Source: JAGWBJ01 sp964291465 (GTDB lineage Bacteria > Chloroflexota > Dehalococcoidia > Lucifugimonadales > JAGWBF01). From it: a stretch of DNA of 64,000 nucleotides. The notes beneath the pieces were generated by a model, which saw nothing but the letters and a program-made list of their open reading frames with translations, was not told the origin of the DNA and did not search any database. Numbering within the stretch: the stretch's first letter is position 1; every line of letters begins with the position of its first letter. Both the position numbers and the translations under genes were made by a program. Of the stretch, positions 35,785 to 44,461 are shown piece by piece. The stretch is from positions 1-64,000 of the forward strand of contig OZ219943.1 of NCBI GenBank assembly GCA_964291465.2. The letters run 5' to 3'.

Positions 35785-37002
35785 ATGACCACCGTGAAGC
35801 AGGCCCGGGAGAGGACCGTCGACGCAAACGGCATCAGGCTCAGCTACCTGGACTGGGGCGCCGAGGGGAAGACCCCGATGGTGCTGCTCCACGGGCTGAG
35901 GGGCCACCGCCACTCCTGGGACGACTTCTCGTCGGCCGTGTGCGGCGACTACCGCGTCCTGGCGTTGGACCAGCGGGGCCGCGGCGGCAGCGACTGGGCC
36001 CCGGACGGCGACTACAGCACCCAGGCCTACGTGGACGACCTTGCGGCCTTCATCGAGGCCCTCGGGCTGAAGCGCTTCGTGCTGGTGGGGCACTCCATGG
36101 GAGGCCAGAACACGGTCAACTTCGCCTCCCGGTTCCCCGACATGGTGGAGCGGCTGGTCATGGTGGACGTGGGGGCCGAGTCGGACCAGCGGGGCATCGA
36201 CCGGATACGTGCGGAGATGGTGGCAGTGCCCGAGGAGTTCGACTCCTTCGAGGACGTGGTCGAGTACATGAGCTCCGAGAACCCCCTTACGTCGGAGCCC
36301 ATCCTGCGGCGAAGGCTCGCCCACTCGACGCGGCAGATGGACGGTGGAAAGACCGGCTGGCAGTACGACCTGGCCATACGTGAGCAGGTGCGCCACGGCA
36401 CGGGCGCCCAGCCCCCAGACATGTGGCCGCTGCTGGCGTCGGTCAAGTGCCCCACCCTGATAGTCCGCGGCGCGGAAACGGACCTGCTGACTCCCGAGGT
36501 CGCCCGGCGCATGGTGGACGTCCTGCCCGACGGCCGGCTGGCCGAGGTCCCGCAGGCGGCCCACATGGTGTTCGAGGACAACCCCGAAGGCTTCCTGGCG
36601 GCGGTCCGGGGATGGCTGGTGGAGACGCGGAAGGCAGGCTACAACCCCCTGTCCGACCGGGAGCGGTACGTGATCGAGCACAAGGGTACGGAGCCTCCCT
36701 TCACGGGGGAGTACGACGACTTCTACGAGCCGGGCACCTACGTTTGCCGCAGGTGCGACGCCGAGCTGTACAGGTCCGTCGACAAGTTCGACGCCCGCTG
36801 CGGATGGCCCGCCTTCGACAGGGAGGTGCCCGGAGCGGTGAACCGCCTGCCCGATCCCGACGGGTTCCGCACGGAGATCGAGTGCTCCGCCTGCGGCGGG
36901 CACCTGGGGCACGTGTTCGTGGGAGAGAGGCTTACCAGCACCAACACCCGCCACTGCGTGAACTCCATCTCCATGAGGTTCGTGCCCGAGGGGTCGCGGT
37001 GA
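35785..37002 (+). CDS. Alpha/beta-hydrolase fused to methionine-(R)-sulfoxide reductase (MsrB)
   Basis: Residues 1-280 are an alpha/beta-hydrolase: oxyanion region LLHGLRGHRHSW, nucleophile elbow GHSMGG, and a C-terminal His in QAAHMVF. After a short linker (KAGYNPLSDRERYVIEHKG) residues 290-405 are a complete MsrB. It has two CxxC zinc pairs (CRRC and CSACGG), RCGWPAFD and the catalytic Cys in NTRHCVNSISM. MsrB reduces methionine-R-sulfoxide in proteins. The fusion lies in one unbroken frame with no start-stop signals inside. ATG 35785 has GGAGG six bases upstream. Hydrolase substrate unknown. Confidence 0.88.
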   Translation: MTTVKQARERTVDANGIRLSYLDWGAEGKTPMVLLHGLRGHRHSWDDFSSAVCGDYRVLALDQRGRGGSDWAPDGDYSTQAYVDDLAAFIEALGLKRFVLVGHSMGGQNTVNFASRFPDMVERLVMVDVGAESDQRGIDRIRAEMVAVPEEFDSFEDVVEYMSSENPLTSEPILRRRLAHSTRQMDGGKTGWQYDLAIREQVRHGTGAQPPDMWPLLASVKCPTLIVRGAETDLLTPEVARRMVDVLPDGRLAEVPQAAHMVFEDNPEGFLAAVRGWLVETRKAGYNPLSDRERYVIEHKGTEPPFTGEYDDFYEPGTYVCRRCDAELYRSVDKFDARCGWPAFDREVPGAVNRLPDPDGFRTEIECSACGGHLGHVFVGERLTSTNTRHCVNSISMRFVPEGSR

Positions 37003-37817
37003 ACGCCGCCCAACGCTGGCGCCGGATGGTCGAGGCCGAGCACGCCCAGTCGGACCGGGCCCGGTGGGAGGCCCCTCCCTCCGACCACTGGAAGCCCTAC
37101 GCCGAGAACTTCAGGGCCGACCCGCGCAGGACCGATGACGAGCTGTTGGACCGGCTGCTGGAGGAGGTGGGGCCCGAAGACCGGGTGATGGACGTGGGCG
37201 CGGGCGGGGGCAGGCTGGCGCTTGCCCTGGCCCTCCGCTGTGGCCGGGTGGTGGCGGTGGAACCCTCGGAGAGCATGGGCTCGGTGCTCCTGGACGAGGC
37301 CCAGGCCCACGGCATCGGCAACGTGTCCTTGGTCCAGGCCCGCTGGCAGGACGCGGAGGTGGAGCCGGCGGACGTGGTGCTTTGCTGTCACGTCCTGTAC
37401 GTGGTCCACGACGTCGACGTGTTCGTGAAGAAGCTGGACGACTACGCCCGCCGCAAGGTGCTGGTCGTCCTGTACGACCGGTCTCCCCAGTCCCAGAACT
37501 CGCCCCTTTGGGAGCTGGTCCACGGCGAAGAGCGGCTGCAGCTTCCCGCCGTCCCGGAGCTGAGGGAAGTCCTGCTGGAGATGGGCGTGGACGCCCGGTA
37601 CGATTCCCTTCCGACGCACCCCTCCAGGGGCTTCGACTCCGTGGAGGACGCCGTCGGACAGCTTACCGCGCGGCTGTACCTGGCCCCCGGCGGCGAGAAG
37701 CAGAAGCTGCTGGAAGACAGGCTGCCGGGCCTGCTCGTGGAGGAGGACGGCGTCTTCAGGATACGGGGCGCGCCCGAGCTCACCCCGATGGTGGTGAGTT
37801 GGACGCCCCGGCGGTGA
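36999..37817 (+). CDS. Class I SAM-dependent methyltransferase
   Basis: The 272-residue protein contains the SAM motif I VMDVGAGGGRLALALA, followed by the acidic VVAVEPSESMG and the motif IV-like PADVVLCCHVLYVVHD. This is the common Rossmann-like methyltransferase arrangement; the acceptor is not evident. The start GTG (36999) overlaps the stop of the hydrolase/MsrB gene by four bases. The N-terminal 50 residues are basic and helical and may form a cap domain. Confidence 0.82.
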   Translation: MNAAQRWRRMVEAEHAQSDRARWEAPPSDHWKPYAENFRADPRRTDDELLDRLLEEVGPEDRVMDVGAGGGRLALALALRCGRVVAVEPSESMGSVLLDEAQAHGIGNVSLVQARWQDAEVEPADVVLCCHVLYVVHDVDVFVKKLDDYARRKVLVVLYDRSPQSQNSPLWELVHGEERLQLPAVPELREVLLEMGVDARYDSLPTHPSRGFDSVEDAVGQLTARLYLAPGGEKQKLLEDRLPGLLVEEDGVFRIRGAPELTPMVVSWTPRR

Positions 37818-37821
37818 CCCC

Positions 37822-38508
37822 GTGACCGGGGGGATAGTCCTCGCCGGCGGCGACGAGTTCCGGGCTGGGTGCGAGGTCATGGACGCCGCCGTCCTGCAGT
37901 CGACGGGGCAAGACCCTCCCCGCGTGCTGATAGTCCCCACCGCCGCCCGCAGGGGCGCCGCCAAGGCGGCCGCCAACGGGGTGGCCTACTTCTCCGGCCT
38001 GGGCGCCGCGGCCTCGGATCTGATGGTGCTGGACCGGGAGGACGCCGACGACCCGGGCCTGGCAGCCAGGGCCGCCGGGGCCTCTCTGGTGTACTTCACC
38101 GGGGGGAGCCCCGAGCACCTGCTGGCCACCCTGGAGGACTCACGACTGCTGGGGCAGCTCCGGGAATGCATGGCCTCCGGCACGGTGGTGGGAGGGTCCA
38201 GCGCGGGGGCGATGGTCATGGGCTCGATGATGCGAGCCCCCTCGGACGGACGCTGGGCGCCGGCCCTGGGCTTGGCCGGGGGCGTCGCCGTGCTGCCCCA
38301 TCACGAGGCCAGGGACCCGGAGCGAGTGGCGTCTGAGGTGGCCTCGGAGGCCCCCGCCGGCCTGAGGGTGCTGGGCATCGATGCCCGTTCCGGGTGCTTC
38401 GGGTCACCGGGCCGGTGGACGGTCCTGGGCCCCGGGAGGGTGGTCCTGTACGAAGGTGGGTCGTGGAGGGCCTTCCACCACGGAGACGTCCTGCCCGGCT
38501 ACGTCTAG
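37822..38508 (+). CDS. Peptidase S51 / cyanophycinase-like protein
   Basis: Residues 1-120 start GGIVLAGGDEF and contain the FTGGSPEHLL turn, followed by GGSSAGAMVMGS with the expected nucleophile Ser in the S-A-G elbow. That is the class I glutamine-amidotransferase-like fold of the dipeptidase E/cyanophycinase family. A His follows in LPHHEARD. Such enzymes cleave Asp-containing dipeptides or cyanophycin; this 228-residue version is the short form. It begins 4 bases after the methyltransferase stop and probably shares its transcript. Confidence 0.75.
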   Translation: MTGGIVLAGGDEFRAGCEVMDAAVLQSTGQDPPRVLIVPTAARRGAAKAAANGVAYFSGLGAAASDLMVLDREDADDPGLAARAAGASLVYFTGGSPEHLLATLEDSRLLGQLRECMASGTVVGGSSAGAMVMGSMMRAPSDGRWAPALGLAGGVAVLPHHEARDPERVASEVASEAPAGLRVLGIDARSGCFGSPGRWTVLGPGRVVLYEGGSWRAFHHGDVLPGYV

Positions 38509-38535
38509 CGCCGCCGTCTAGCCGCCGCCCATCAC

Positions 38536-38631
38536 CTCCTCGGCCTCCCTCAGGTCCTTGCCACGAACTCCTCGGCTTCTCTCAGGTTCTTGCCATGAAC
38601 TCCTCGGCTTCCTTCAGGTCTTTGAAGGAGT
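38536..38631. repeat. three tandem 32-bp repeats at the 3' end of the nucleotidyltransferase gene
   Basis: Units begin at 38536, 38568 and 38600, each starting CTCCTCGGC, with a few base changes. On the minus strand each encodes a version of DLKEAEEFMA, but 32 is not a multiple of three, so each copy is in a new frame. The stop codon of the gene (38582) lies within the second unit. Confidence 0.85.
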
Positions 38632-39283
38632 CTATGCTCCTCCAGAAAGCCCGGGACTTGAACGCCGTCAGCCGCCCCTCGGCCGCCAGGGATGGGAAGG
38701 TCGTGTCCTCGTGGTCACCCAGCTCGGGGAGGGCGCCCTCGATATCCCGGGACAGGACGTACACTCCACCGTTGATCCAGTAGGGCATCTCCGCCTTCTC
38801 GCGGAACCCGGTCACGACGCCCGACCCGTCCATCTCCACCACCCCGTAGGGGCTGACGAAGGGGACCACCATTATGGTGGCCTGGTGGCCGGGCGCGGAC
38901 TTGCGTCTCTCCAGGAAGCGCCGGTGGATGCTCGCCAGGTCCTCCTTAGTGACCACGTCCCCGTTGGTGACGACCACCTCGGTCTCGGCCATCGGCACCA
39001 GCTCCATTCCCATCCGGATGGCCCCGCCGCGGCCCAGGGGCTTCTCCTCGACGCTGTAGTGGGCGCGGAAGCCGAGCTCGGCCCCATCACCAAAGTAGCG
39101 CCGGATGGCCTCCCAGCGGTACCCGGCCAGGAACACGATATCGGTGACTCCCGCGGCCGTAAGCCACCGTGCCTGGTGCCACAGGATGGGCCTCTCGTGC
39201 AGGGGCACCATGGGCTTGGGCAGGTCGTCGGTCAGGGGGCGCAGCCGCTCTCCGCGGCCGCCGGCCAGTACCAGCGCGTACAA
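38582..39283 (-). CDS. Sugar-phosphate nucleotidyltransferase
   Basis: The NTP-binding start ALVLAGGRGERLRPLTDDLPKPMVPL is the signature of glucose-1-phosphate thymidylyltransferase / mannose-1-phosphate guanylyltransferase enzymes. Further landmarks are VTNGDVVTKEDL (metal Asp), PYGVVEMDGSG and WINGGVYVLSRD. Length 233 gives only the catalytic domain. It would make an activated sugar for cell-surface glycans; the base and sugar are not determined. The start is TTG 39283, after AGAGG. The C-terminus sits in a 32-bp tandem repeat that has shifted the original stop. Confidence 0.85.
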   Translation of the reverse strand: MYALVLAGGRGERLRPLTDDLPKPMVPLHERPILWHQARWLTAAGVTDIVFLAGYRWEAIRRYFGDGAELGFRAHYSVEEKPLGRGGAIRMGMELVPMAETEVVVTNGDVVTKEDLASIHRRFLERRKSAPGHQATIMVVPFVSPYGVVEMDGSGVVTGFREKAEMPYWINGGVYVLSRDIEGALPELGDHEDTTFPSLAAEGRLTAFKSRAFWRSIDSFKDLKEAEEFMART

Positions 39284-39324
39284 ACACCACCTCTCAAGAG
39301 TCCGTCAACGGTGTGGGGAGGCCC

Positions 39325-39353
39325 AATATAGCCACACGGCGACCGGGCGTCAA
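39325..39353 (-). promoter_or_regulatory. sigma70 promoter of the nucleotidyltransferase gene
   Basis: Minus-strand TTGACG (39353-39348), 17-base spacer, TATATT (39330-39325), about 42 bases before the start codon. Confidence 0.7.
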
Positions 39354-39369
39354 CCGCGTTAGCGGGCGT

Positions 39370-39398
39370 TAGACACCCGGGCCGGCGTTGGATATACT
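39370..39398 (+). promoter_or_regulatory. sigma70 promoter of the 39467 hydrolase gene
   Basis: TAGACA (39370-39375), 17-base spacer, TATACT (39393-39398). It is divergent from the promoter at 39325-39353. Confidence 0.7.
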
Positions 39399-39466
39399 CT
39401 TGGCCGGGTCCCGGCGCGGCGGGTTGGGCCAACGGCCGGGGCAGAGGCCTGGATGGGAGGGCAAGG

Positions 39467-40354
39467 ATGGACGAGTCACCCCGGGAGGGATGGGTGCAGA
39501 CTTCCCGGCTGGGCATGTACTACCGCGACTGGGGCCCCGGCTCTCCCGAGGGAGTGCCCGTCGTGGCGTTGCACGGGCTGGCGTCCTCCTCTCTCTGGTA
39601 CGACCTGGTGGCCCCGCTGCTGGCGGACACCCACCGTGTAGTCGCGCCCGACCAGAGGGGCCACGGACGCAGCGAACATCCCCCCGCCGGGTACGACTGG
39701 CAGAGCCTGGCCGCCGACGTGGTGGCGTTCATGGAGTCCGTGGGCCTGGACAGGCCGGCGGTGCTGGGGCACTCGTGGGGAGGCTACGTGGCCCTGGCGC
39801 TGGCGGCCAAGTTCCCCCGGAGCCTGTCCCGCGTGGTGCTCATCGACGGGGGGTTCATGGACTGGACCCGCTGGCCGCGGGCAAACCGGGAGTGGTTCGA
39901 GGACCTGCTGAGGCCGAGGCGCGTGGAGGGGGACCGGGAGGGGTACCTGGCATCCCAGCGGGCCCATCTGGCCAACTGCTGGTCGCCGGAGCTGGAGCCC
40001 ATCGTTATGAGCATGGTCCGCACGGGAGAAGACGGCCAGGTGCGGGACATACTCGACCCGGCCAACCACGCCCAGGTGTTGGACGCCCTGTGGACCGAGC
40101 CCTCTTCGACCATGTTCCACAAGGTGGAGTGCCCCGCCCTGGTGGTGCCCGCCGGGTCCAGCGGCCGCTCGGCCGGCTCGCAGTTCGCCCGCATGCGGGA
40201 GGAGATGGCCCAGGCGGCCGGCACGGCCATCCCCGACTGCCGCGTGGAGTGGGTCGCGGATACGATCCACGACATCGGCTACCACAAGCCAGCCGAGCTG
40301 GCGCGGATACTGCGGCGCTTCCTGGCGGAGGAGACCGGCCCGGCCGAGCCCTAA
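39467..40354 (+). CDS. Alpha/beta-hydrolase
   Basis: The 295-residue protein has VVALHGLASSSLWYD (oxyanion loop), the nucleophile elbow GHSWGGYVALALA and a late His in ADTIHDIGYHKP, so the triad appears complete. A cap region of Trp- and Arg-rich helices lies between residues 125 and 210. Family members include esterases, C-C hydrolases and lactonases; none can be singled out. It is monocistronic, driven by the promoter at 39370-39398, and is followed by 360 bases without a gene. Confidence 0.85.
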   Translation: MDESPREGWVQTSRLGMYYRDWGPGSPEGVPVVALHGLASSSLWYDLVAPLLADTHRVVAPDQRGHGRSEHPPAGYDWQSLAADVVAFMESVGLDRPAVLGHSWGGYVALALAAKFPRSLSRVVLIDGGFMDWTRWPRANREWFEDLLRPRRVEGDREGYLASQRAHLANCWSPELEPIVMSMVRTGEDGQVRDILDPANHAQVLDALWTEPSSTMFHKVECPALVVPAGSSGRSAGSQFARMREEMAQAAGTAIPDCRVEWVADTIHDIGYHKPAELARILRRFLAEETGPAEP

Positions 40355-40367
40355 CCTCCTGCCTCCT

Positions 40368-40504
40368 AGGTTCGTCGTACCCTTAGACCCCTCCCCCGAT
40401 TATCGAGCCTGCCCTCCCACCCCGCCCTCCACGCGGGCAAGGAACCTCCAGCAGGTGGTGGAGTGGCACTTGGCGGGAGACAGACGGACTTATTCGACGA
40501 ACCT
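40368..40504. repeat. 137-bp element bounded by a perfect 10-bp inverted repeat
   Basis: AGGTTCGTCG (40368-40377) is the exact inverse of CGACGAACCT (40495-40504). Inside are two smaller hairpins, CCCGC/GCGGG (40421-40437) and CTCCA/TGGAG (40446-40463), joined by GGGCAAGGAA. A related arrangement occurs at 46209-46250. Confidence 0.6.
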
Positions 40505-40664
40505 GTGAGACGGCACACTAGAGGCGGTCGGCGGCCATCCCGGGGCTCGGTCCTCCCCCACCCCTTCCCTGGGTCCCGGCCTCCGCCGGAACGACGGGTT
40601 GGGCGGCCTGCCACGAGGGCCCTGCGAGCTATTCTCATGGCGATGACCCCGGCGCCCCGCCGGT

Positions 40665-40692
40665 TTGACAAACACAGGCTATGTGCTATACT
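40665..40692 (+). promoter_or_regulatory. sigma70 promoter of the Zn/Mn importer operon
   Basis: Perfect TTGACA (40665-40670), 16-base spacer ending in an extended TGC, and TATACT (40687-40692). The start codon at 40715 follows after about 22 bases, so the leader is very short. No obvious Zur or MntR palindrome was identified. Confidence 0.75.
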
Positions 40693-40714
40693 AGGCATCC
40701 GAAAGGGGTTGCAG

Positions 40715-41785
40715 ATGCTAGTACTTGCATTAGGCTATGTTTGCGGACTGGTGCCGGGGCGTACTCGGGCCCTGGCCATCCTTGGCGTCCCATTCCTCCT
40801 CCTGGCGTTGCTGGCCTGCGCGGCCGAATCGACGGCGGCCCCCCACGACTGGCGGCGAGGAGGCGGACGCCACACCCTTGAAAGTGGTAGCCACCGTATC
40901 ACCCATCACCAGCAGCGTGGAGAACATCGGCGGGGACCGGATAGACCTGGAGGGGGTCGTGCCCGAGGGGGTCAACTCCCACACCTTCGAGCCGGCACCC
41001 TCGGTGTCCCGGCTGCTGGCCGAGGCGGACCTGATCATCCTGAACGGCCTGTTCCTGGAGGAGCCCACACTGGAGCTGGCAAGGACCGCCAAGCGGAGCG
41101 ACGCCGTCATTCTGTCCCTGGGGGAGCAGACGATCACCCGCGAGGAGTGGCGGTTCGACTTCTCCTTCCCCGAGTCCGGCGGGCACCCGAACCCGCACCT
41201 GTGGCCGGACCCGCTGCTGGGCCTGCGATACGCCGAGCTGGTCCGGGACGAGCTGGCGAGGCTGGACCCGGGTAACGAGGCGTACTACAGGGCAAACTAC
41301 GACGCCTTCCAGACCCGCATAGAAGACCTGGACGGCCGCATCGCCGTCGCGGTGGAGACGGTCCCCGCCGCCAACCGGCGTCTGCTCACCTACCACGACT
41401 CGTGGGCCTACTTCGCCGTCCGCTACGGCTTGGAGGTGGTCGGGGCCGTCCAGCCCTCGGACTTCTCCGAGCCCTCGGCCAGGGAGGTGGGGGAGCTCAT
41501 CGACCAGGTGAGGGACCTGGGGGTGCCTGCGGTGTTCGGCTCCGAGGTGTTTCCCAGCGACGTGATGGAGCGGATCGCCGCGGAAGGGGGCGCGACGTTC
41601 GTGGACGAGCTGGCCGACGACGACCTGCCGGGGCGCCCGGCGGCCCCAGGCACTCGTACCTGGGTCTCATGCTGCAAAACATGGAGGTAATGATGACGGC
41701 CCTGGGCGGCAACGCCGACGCCCTGGAGGGGTTCGACCCCGGGCCGGTGTTCGAAGGCGCCAGCTCCGCAGAGTACCCCCAGTAA
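40715..41785 (+). CDS. Zn/Mn ABC transporter substrate-binding lipoprotein (ZnuA/MntA type; two indels)
   Basis: The lipoprotein signal (LGVPFLLLALLACAAES) lies in one frame and the mature protein in another; deleting one C from the run 40839-40844 joins them. A second break at the G run 41630-41633 is mended by adding one base. The corrected 356-residue protein has the cluster A-I fold ligands: His in GVNSHTFEPAPS, His in GHPNPHLWPDP, His in LTYHDSWAYFA, and the late acidic site in VFGSEVFPSD. There is no His-rich loop between the first two ligands, which slightly favours Mn over Zn. It binds the metal outside the membrane for the ATPase and permease that follow. Confidence 0.85.
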
Positions 41786-41843
41786 ACCAAGCAGTAACCC
41801 AAGCAGGAACCCAAACGGCAGCCCATATCGCAAGGGAATAGAG

Positions 41844-42711
41844 ATGCTCCACCCGGTCCCGCACCAGCGCCCCGCCTCGGAGCCGATCATCGAGGTCCAG
41901 GGCCTCACCTGCGGCTACGATGGCCAGCCCGTCCTGTCCGACGTGAGCCTGTCTGTGGCCCCGGGGGAGTTCGTCGGGCTGCTGGGGCCCAGCGGGTCTG
42001 GAAAGACCACCTTGCTCCGGTCCATACTGGGGGCGGTGGACGTCTACCAGGGCCGGGTCCTGGTGGATGGGGTGCCCACCGACCGGCGTAGGCCCAGGGT
42101 GGGCTTACGTGCCCCAGCTCGAGACCATCGACTGGAACTTTCCGGTCACGGTGGAAGAGGTCGTCATGATGGGGCGCACTATGGAGAACCTCCTGTTCCC
42201 GTGGTACGGCCGCAGGGAGCGCAAGCTGGCCCTGGAGATGCTGGAGCGCCTGGGCATCGCCCACCTGACGAAGCGGCACATCCAGGAGCTGTCCGGCGGG
42301 CAGCAGCAGAGGGCGTTCCTGGCCAGGGCCCTGGTCAGCAGCCCATCGCTGCTGCTCCTGGACGAGCCGACGGCGGGGGTGGACATCAAGACCCGGGACA
42401 ACATGATGCACCTGCTCCACGACCTGAACCACCAGGGAGTGACCATCGTGATGACCACCCACGAGATCAACTCCGTGGCCGCCCACCTGCCGTGGGTGGT
42501 GTGCCTCAACGGCCGCCTTGTGGACCAGGGGCCGCCGTCCCAGGTGTTCACCGAGGAGACCTTCCTCCTGACCTACGGCGCCGAGATGCCGGTGATCCGC
42601 TACCAGGGCATGACCCTGGTGGCCGAAAGCCCCCACCACTTCGGCTCCAACGGGGAGGGCCGGCCTGTGTCGCAGAAGGCGGGGGGCGGGGAAGGACCCG
42701 ACGGTGCTTGA
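41844..42711 (+). CDS. Zn/Mn ABC transporter ATPase (one 1-base insertion)
   Basis: Walker A is GPSGSGKTTLL, the signature is LSGGQQQRAFLARAL, Walker B LLLLDEPTAGVD, and the switch His is in TTHEINS. Before the signature, IDWNFPVTVEEVVMMGR is characteristic of ZnuC/MntB-type ATPases. The frame is broken by an extra T at 42105-42106 (GGCTTACGTG should read GGCTACGTG, giving GYVPQLE). The corrected length is 288. It overlaps the permease start by 8 bases. Confidence 0.9.
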
Positions 42712-43591
42712 CCCCTTCGCCTACGACTTCTTCGTCCTGGGAATAGCGGCCACGACCCTGGCCGGCGGGCTGTGCGGGCTGATGGGAGTCTACATAGTCC
42801 TCCGGCGCATGTCGTACATCGGCCACGGCATGGCCCACGCCGTCTTCGGAGGGGCCGTGGTCAGCTACGTGATACCCTTCATGGGGTTCTTCGTGGGGGC
42901 GAGCATCTGGGGGTTCCTGACGGCGCTGCTCATCACCCTCACCACGCGAAAGAGACAGATAGGGGCAGACGCGGCCATCGGCATCATCACCACCTCCAGC
43001 TTCGCCATCGGCGTGGCCGTCATCAGCCGGTACAAGACCTTTACCCGGGACTTCGAGGCGGCCCTCTTCGGCAACATCCTGGGGGTCTCCCCGGGGGACC
43101 TGGCGGCCATCGCGGCGGTCAGCGCCGCCGCCGTGGTGATCGTGTTCCTGGGCTTCAAGCTGCTGCTGTTCGCCACCTTCGACCGGGAGGTGGCCCGGTT
43201 CTACGGGGTGCCCACGGGTTGGATAGACGCCATGTTCTCCCTGGTGCTGGCGGCGACCATAGTCGTCTCGCTGCAGGTGCTGGGGGCCACCCTGATAGCG
43301 GCGGCCATCGTGATCCCGCCAATAGTGGCCCGGCTGCTGACCAACAGCTTCCGCCGGATGGTGGTCCTGTCCACTGGCCTGGGGGCCTTCTGCGGGCTGA
43401 TGGGAATATACGTGAGCTGGTGGATCGACGTCTCCTCGGGCGCCAGCGTAGTCCTCCTGTCGGCGGCCCTCTTCATCGTTGCCCTGGCCTACTCGGGCCT
43501 GAGGCGGCAGTTCGGGGCGTCCCGCAGGCGTCTCTCGCCCCAGGCCTCCGAGGACGCCCCGGCGGGGTCGACGCCGCCGACCACCCCCTAG
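42704..43591 (+). CDS. Zn/Mn ABC transporter permease
   Basis: The 295-residue protein has eight or nine hydrophobic segments between residues 10 and 265 and the family's GGLCGLMGVYIVLRRMSYIGHGMAHAVFGG and LKLLLFATFDREVARFYGVP blocks. It is the membrane channel of the znuABC/mntABC-type importer. GTG 42704 lies inside the end of the ATPase gene, so translation is coupled. The C-terminal 25 residues are basic and then proline-rich, on the cytoplasmic side. Confidence 0.9.
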   Translation: MLDPFAYDFFVLGIAATTLAGGLCGLMGVYIVLRRMSYIGHGMAHAVFGGAVVSYVIPFMGFFVGASIWGFLTALLITLTTRKRQIGADAAIGIITTSSFAIGVAVISRYKTFTRDFEAALFGNILGVSPGDLAAIAAVSAAAVVIVFLGFKLLLFATFDREVARFYGVPTGWIDAMFSLVLAATIVVSLQVLGATLIAAAIVIPPIVARLLTNSFRRMVVLSTGLGAFCGLMGIYVSWWIDVSSGASVVLLSAALFIVALAYSGLRRQFGASRRRLSPQASEDAPAGSTPPTTP

Positions 43592-43681
43592 CCTTCTACC
43601 CAGCGCCGTCGAGGGCTTCGAGACACGTCTGGGCAGCTTCGACCGTCCTGTCTCCCACACGTACCATTCGCACTTCCCTCG

Positions 43682-43711
43682 TTGGCCGGAGCGGAGCATG
43701 GCTGGTAGAAT
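43682..43711 (+). promoter_or_regulatory. possible promoter of the toxin-antitoxin pair
   Basis: TTGGCC (43682-43687), 18-base spacer, TAGAAT (43706-43711), 33 bases before the antitoxin ATG. Antitoxins of this family often bind their own promoter; no clear palindrome was found. Confidence 0.4.
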
Positions 43712-43743
43712 GGTATGGTCAAACGGCAGGTTGGAGTCAAAAC

Positions 43744-43995
43744 ATGCGTGAGGTCCAGGCAACCGAAGCCAAGAGGCGCTTGCCGGAGCTCCTTCGAGCG
43801 GTGGAGCATGGAGAGACCGTGGCCATAACCAGGCACGGCAAGCCGGTTGCGCACCTGGTCCCCGCTCGTGCGGAGGACCGCGCCAACCGGGAAAGGGCGG
43901 TAGAGCGCTTCCGGCAACGCCGCGCCGGGTGGAAGCCCGTTGCTCTCTCCACGAAAGAGATGCTCACCGCGCGCCACGAAGGACATCGGGTGTGA
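43744..43995 (+). CDS. Phd/YefM-family antitoxin
   Basis: The 83-residue protein starts MREVQATEAKRRLPELLRAVEHGETVAITRHGKPVAHLVPA, the typical Phd/YefM N-terminal DNA-binding fold. The C-terminal half (residues 45-83) is charged and would wrap around the toxin. Its stop codon overlaps the toxin start by four bases (GTGTGA), the standard arrangement of type II pairs. Confidence 0.9.
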   Translation: MREVQATEAKRRLPELLRAVEHGETVAITRHGKPVAHLVPARAEDRANRERAVERFRQRRAGWKPVALSTKEMLTARHEGHRV

Positions 43996-44399
43996 CCGGA
44001 CTGGTCGTCGATGCATCCGTCGCCCTGGCGTGGCTCTTTGACGATGAGGCGGAGCCATACGCAGATACAGCGCTGGGGCTCCTCGAAGAGGATGGGGCGC
44101 TTGTGCCGCACCTATGGCACCTGGAGATGCGCAACGCCCTACTGGCGGCAGAGCGACGCGGGCGTCTCTCCGTGCACGAGGTCAAGGAGCGCTTGGACGC
44201 CTTGAGAAGTTTGCCAATTCGAACCGATGAAGAGGCCGACCTGCAGTCGGCTTTCGATTTGGCAAGGGCCCACGGCCTGTCCTTCTACGACGCCCTTTAC
44301 CTGGAACTGGCCAAGAGGGAGGGCGCCGAGCTGGCGACGTTGGACGGGGCCCTGAATCAAGCTGCAGTCGCGGAAGGGGTACCGCTGTCGGCCACCTGA
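43992..44399 (+). CDS. vapC: VapC-type PIN-domain toxin
   Basis: The 135-residue PIN domain keeps the four acidic residues that bind Mg: Asp in VVDASVAL, Glu in HLEMRNAL, Asp in FYDALYLELA and Asp in LATLDGAL. VapC toxins are RNases that cut tRNA or rRNA when not held by the antitoxin. The partner here is of Phd/YefM type. It is isolated between the importer operon and the formate-THF ligase gene. Confidence 0.9.
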   Translation: MTGLVVDASVALAWLFDDEAEPYADTALGLLEEDGALVPHLWHLEMRNALLAAERRGRLSVHEVKERLDALRSLPIRTDEEADLQSAFDLARAHGLSFYDALYLELAKREGAELATLDGALNQAAVAEGVPLSAT

Positions 44400-44461
44400 C
44401 CTCGCGTGGCGGAGCCCGCAGCCCACACAACCGGACCGTAGACTAGAGGGAGTCAAGACCC

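Larger units (their letters stand above)
40355..40714. other. Intergenic region without a gene (360 bp)
   Basis: It holds a 10-bp inverted repeat enclosing a structured element (40368-40504) and the promoter of the metal importer (40665-40692). The open frames crossing it have no start signals and are not believed. Confidence 0.6.
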
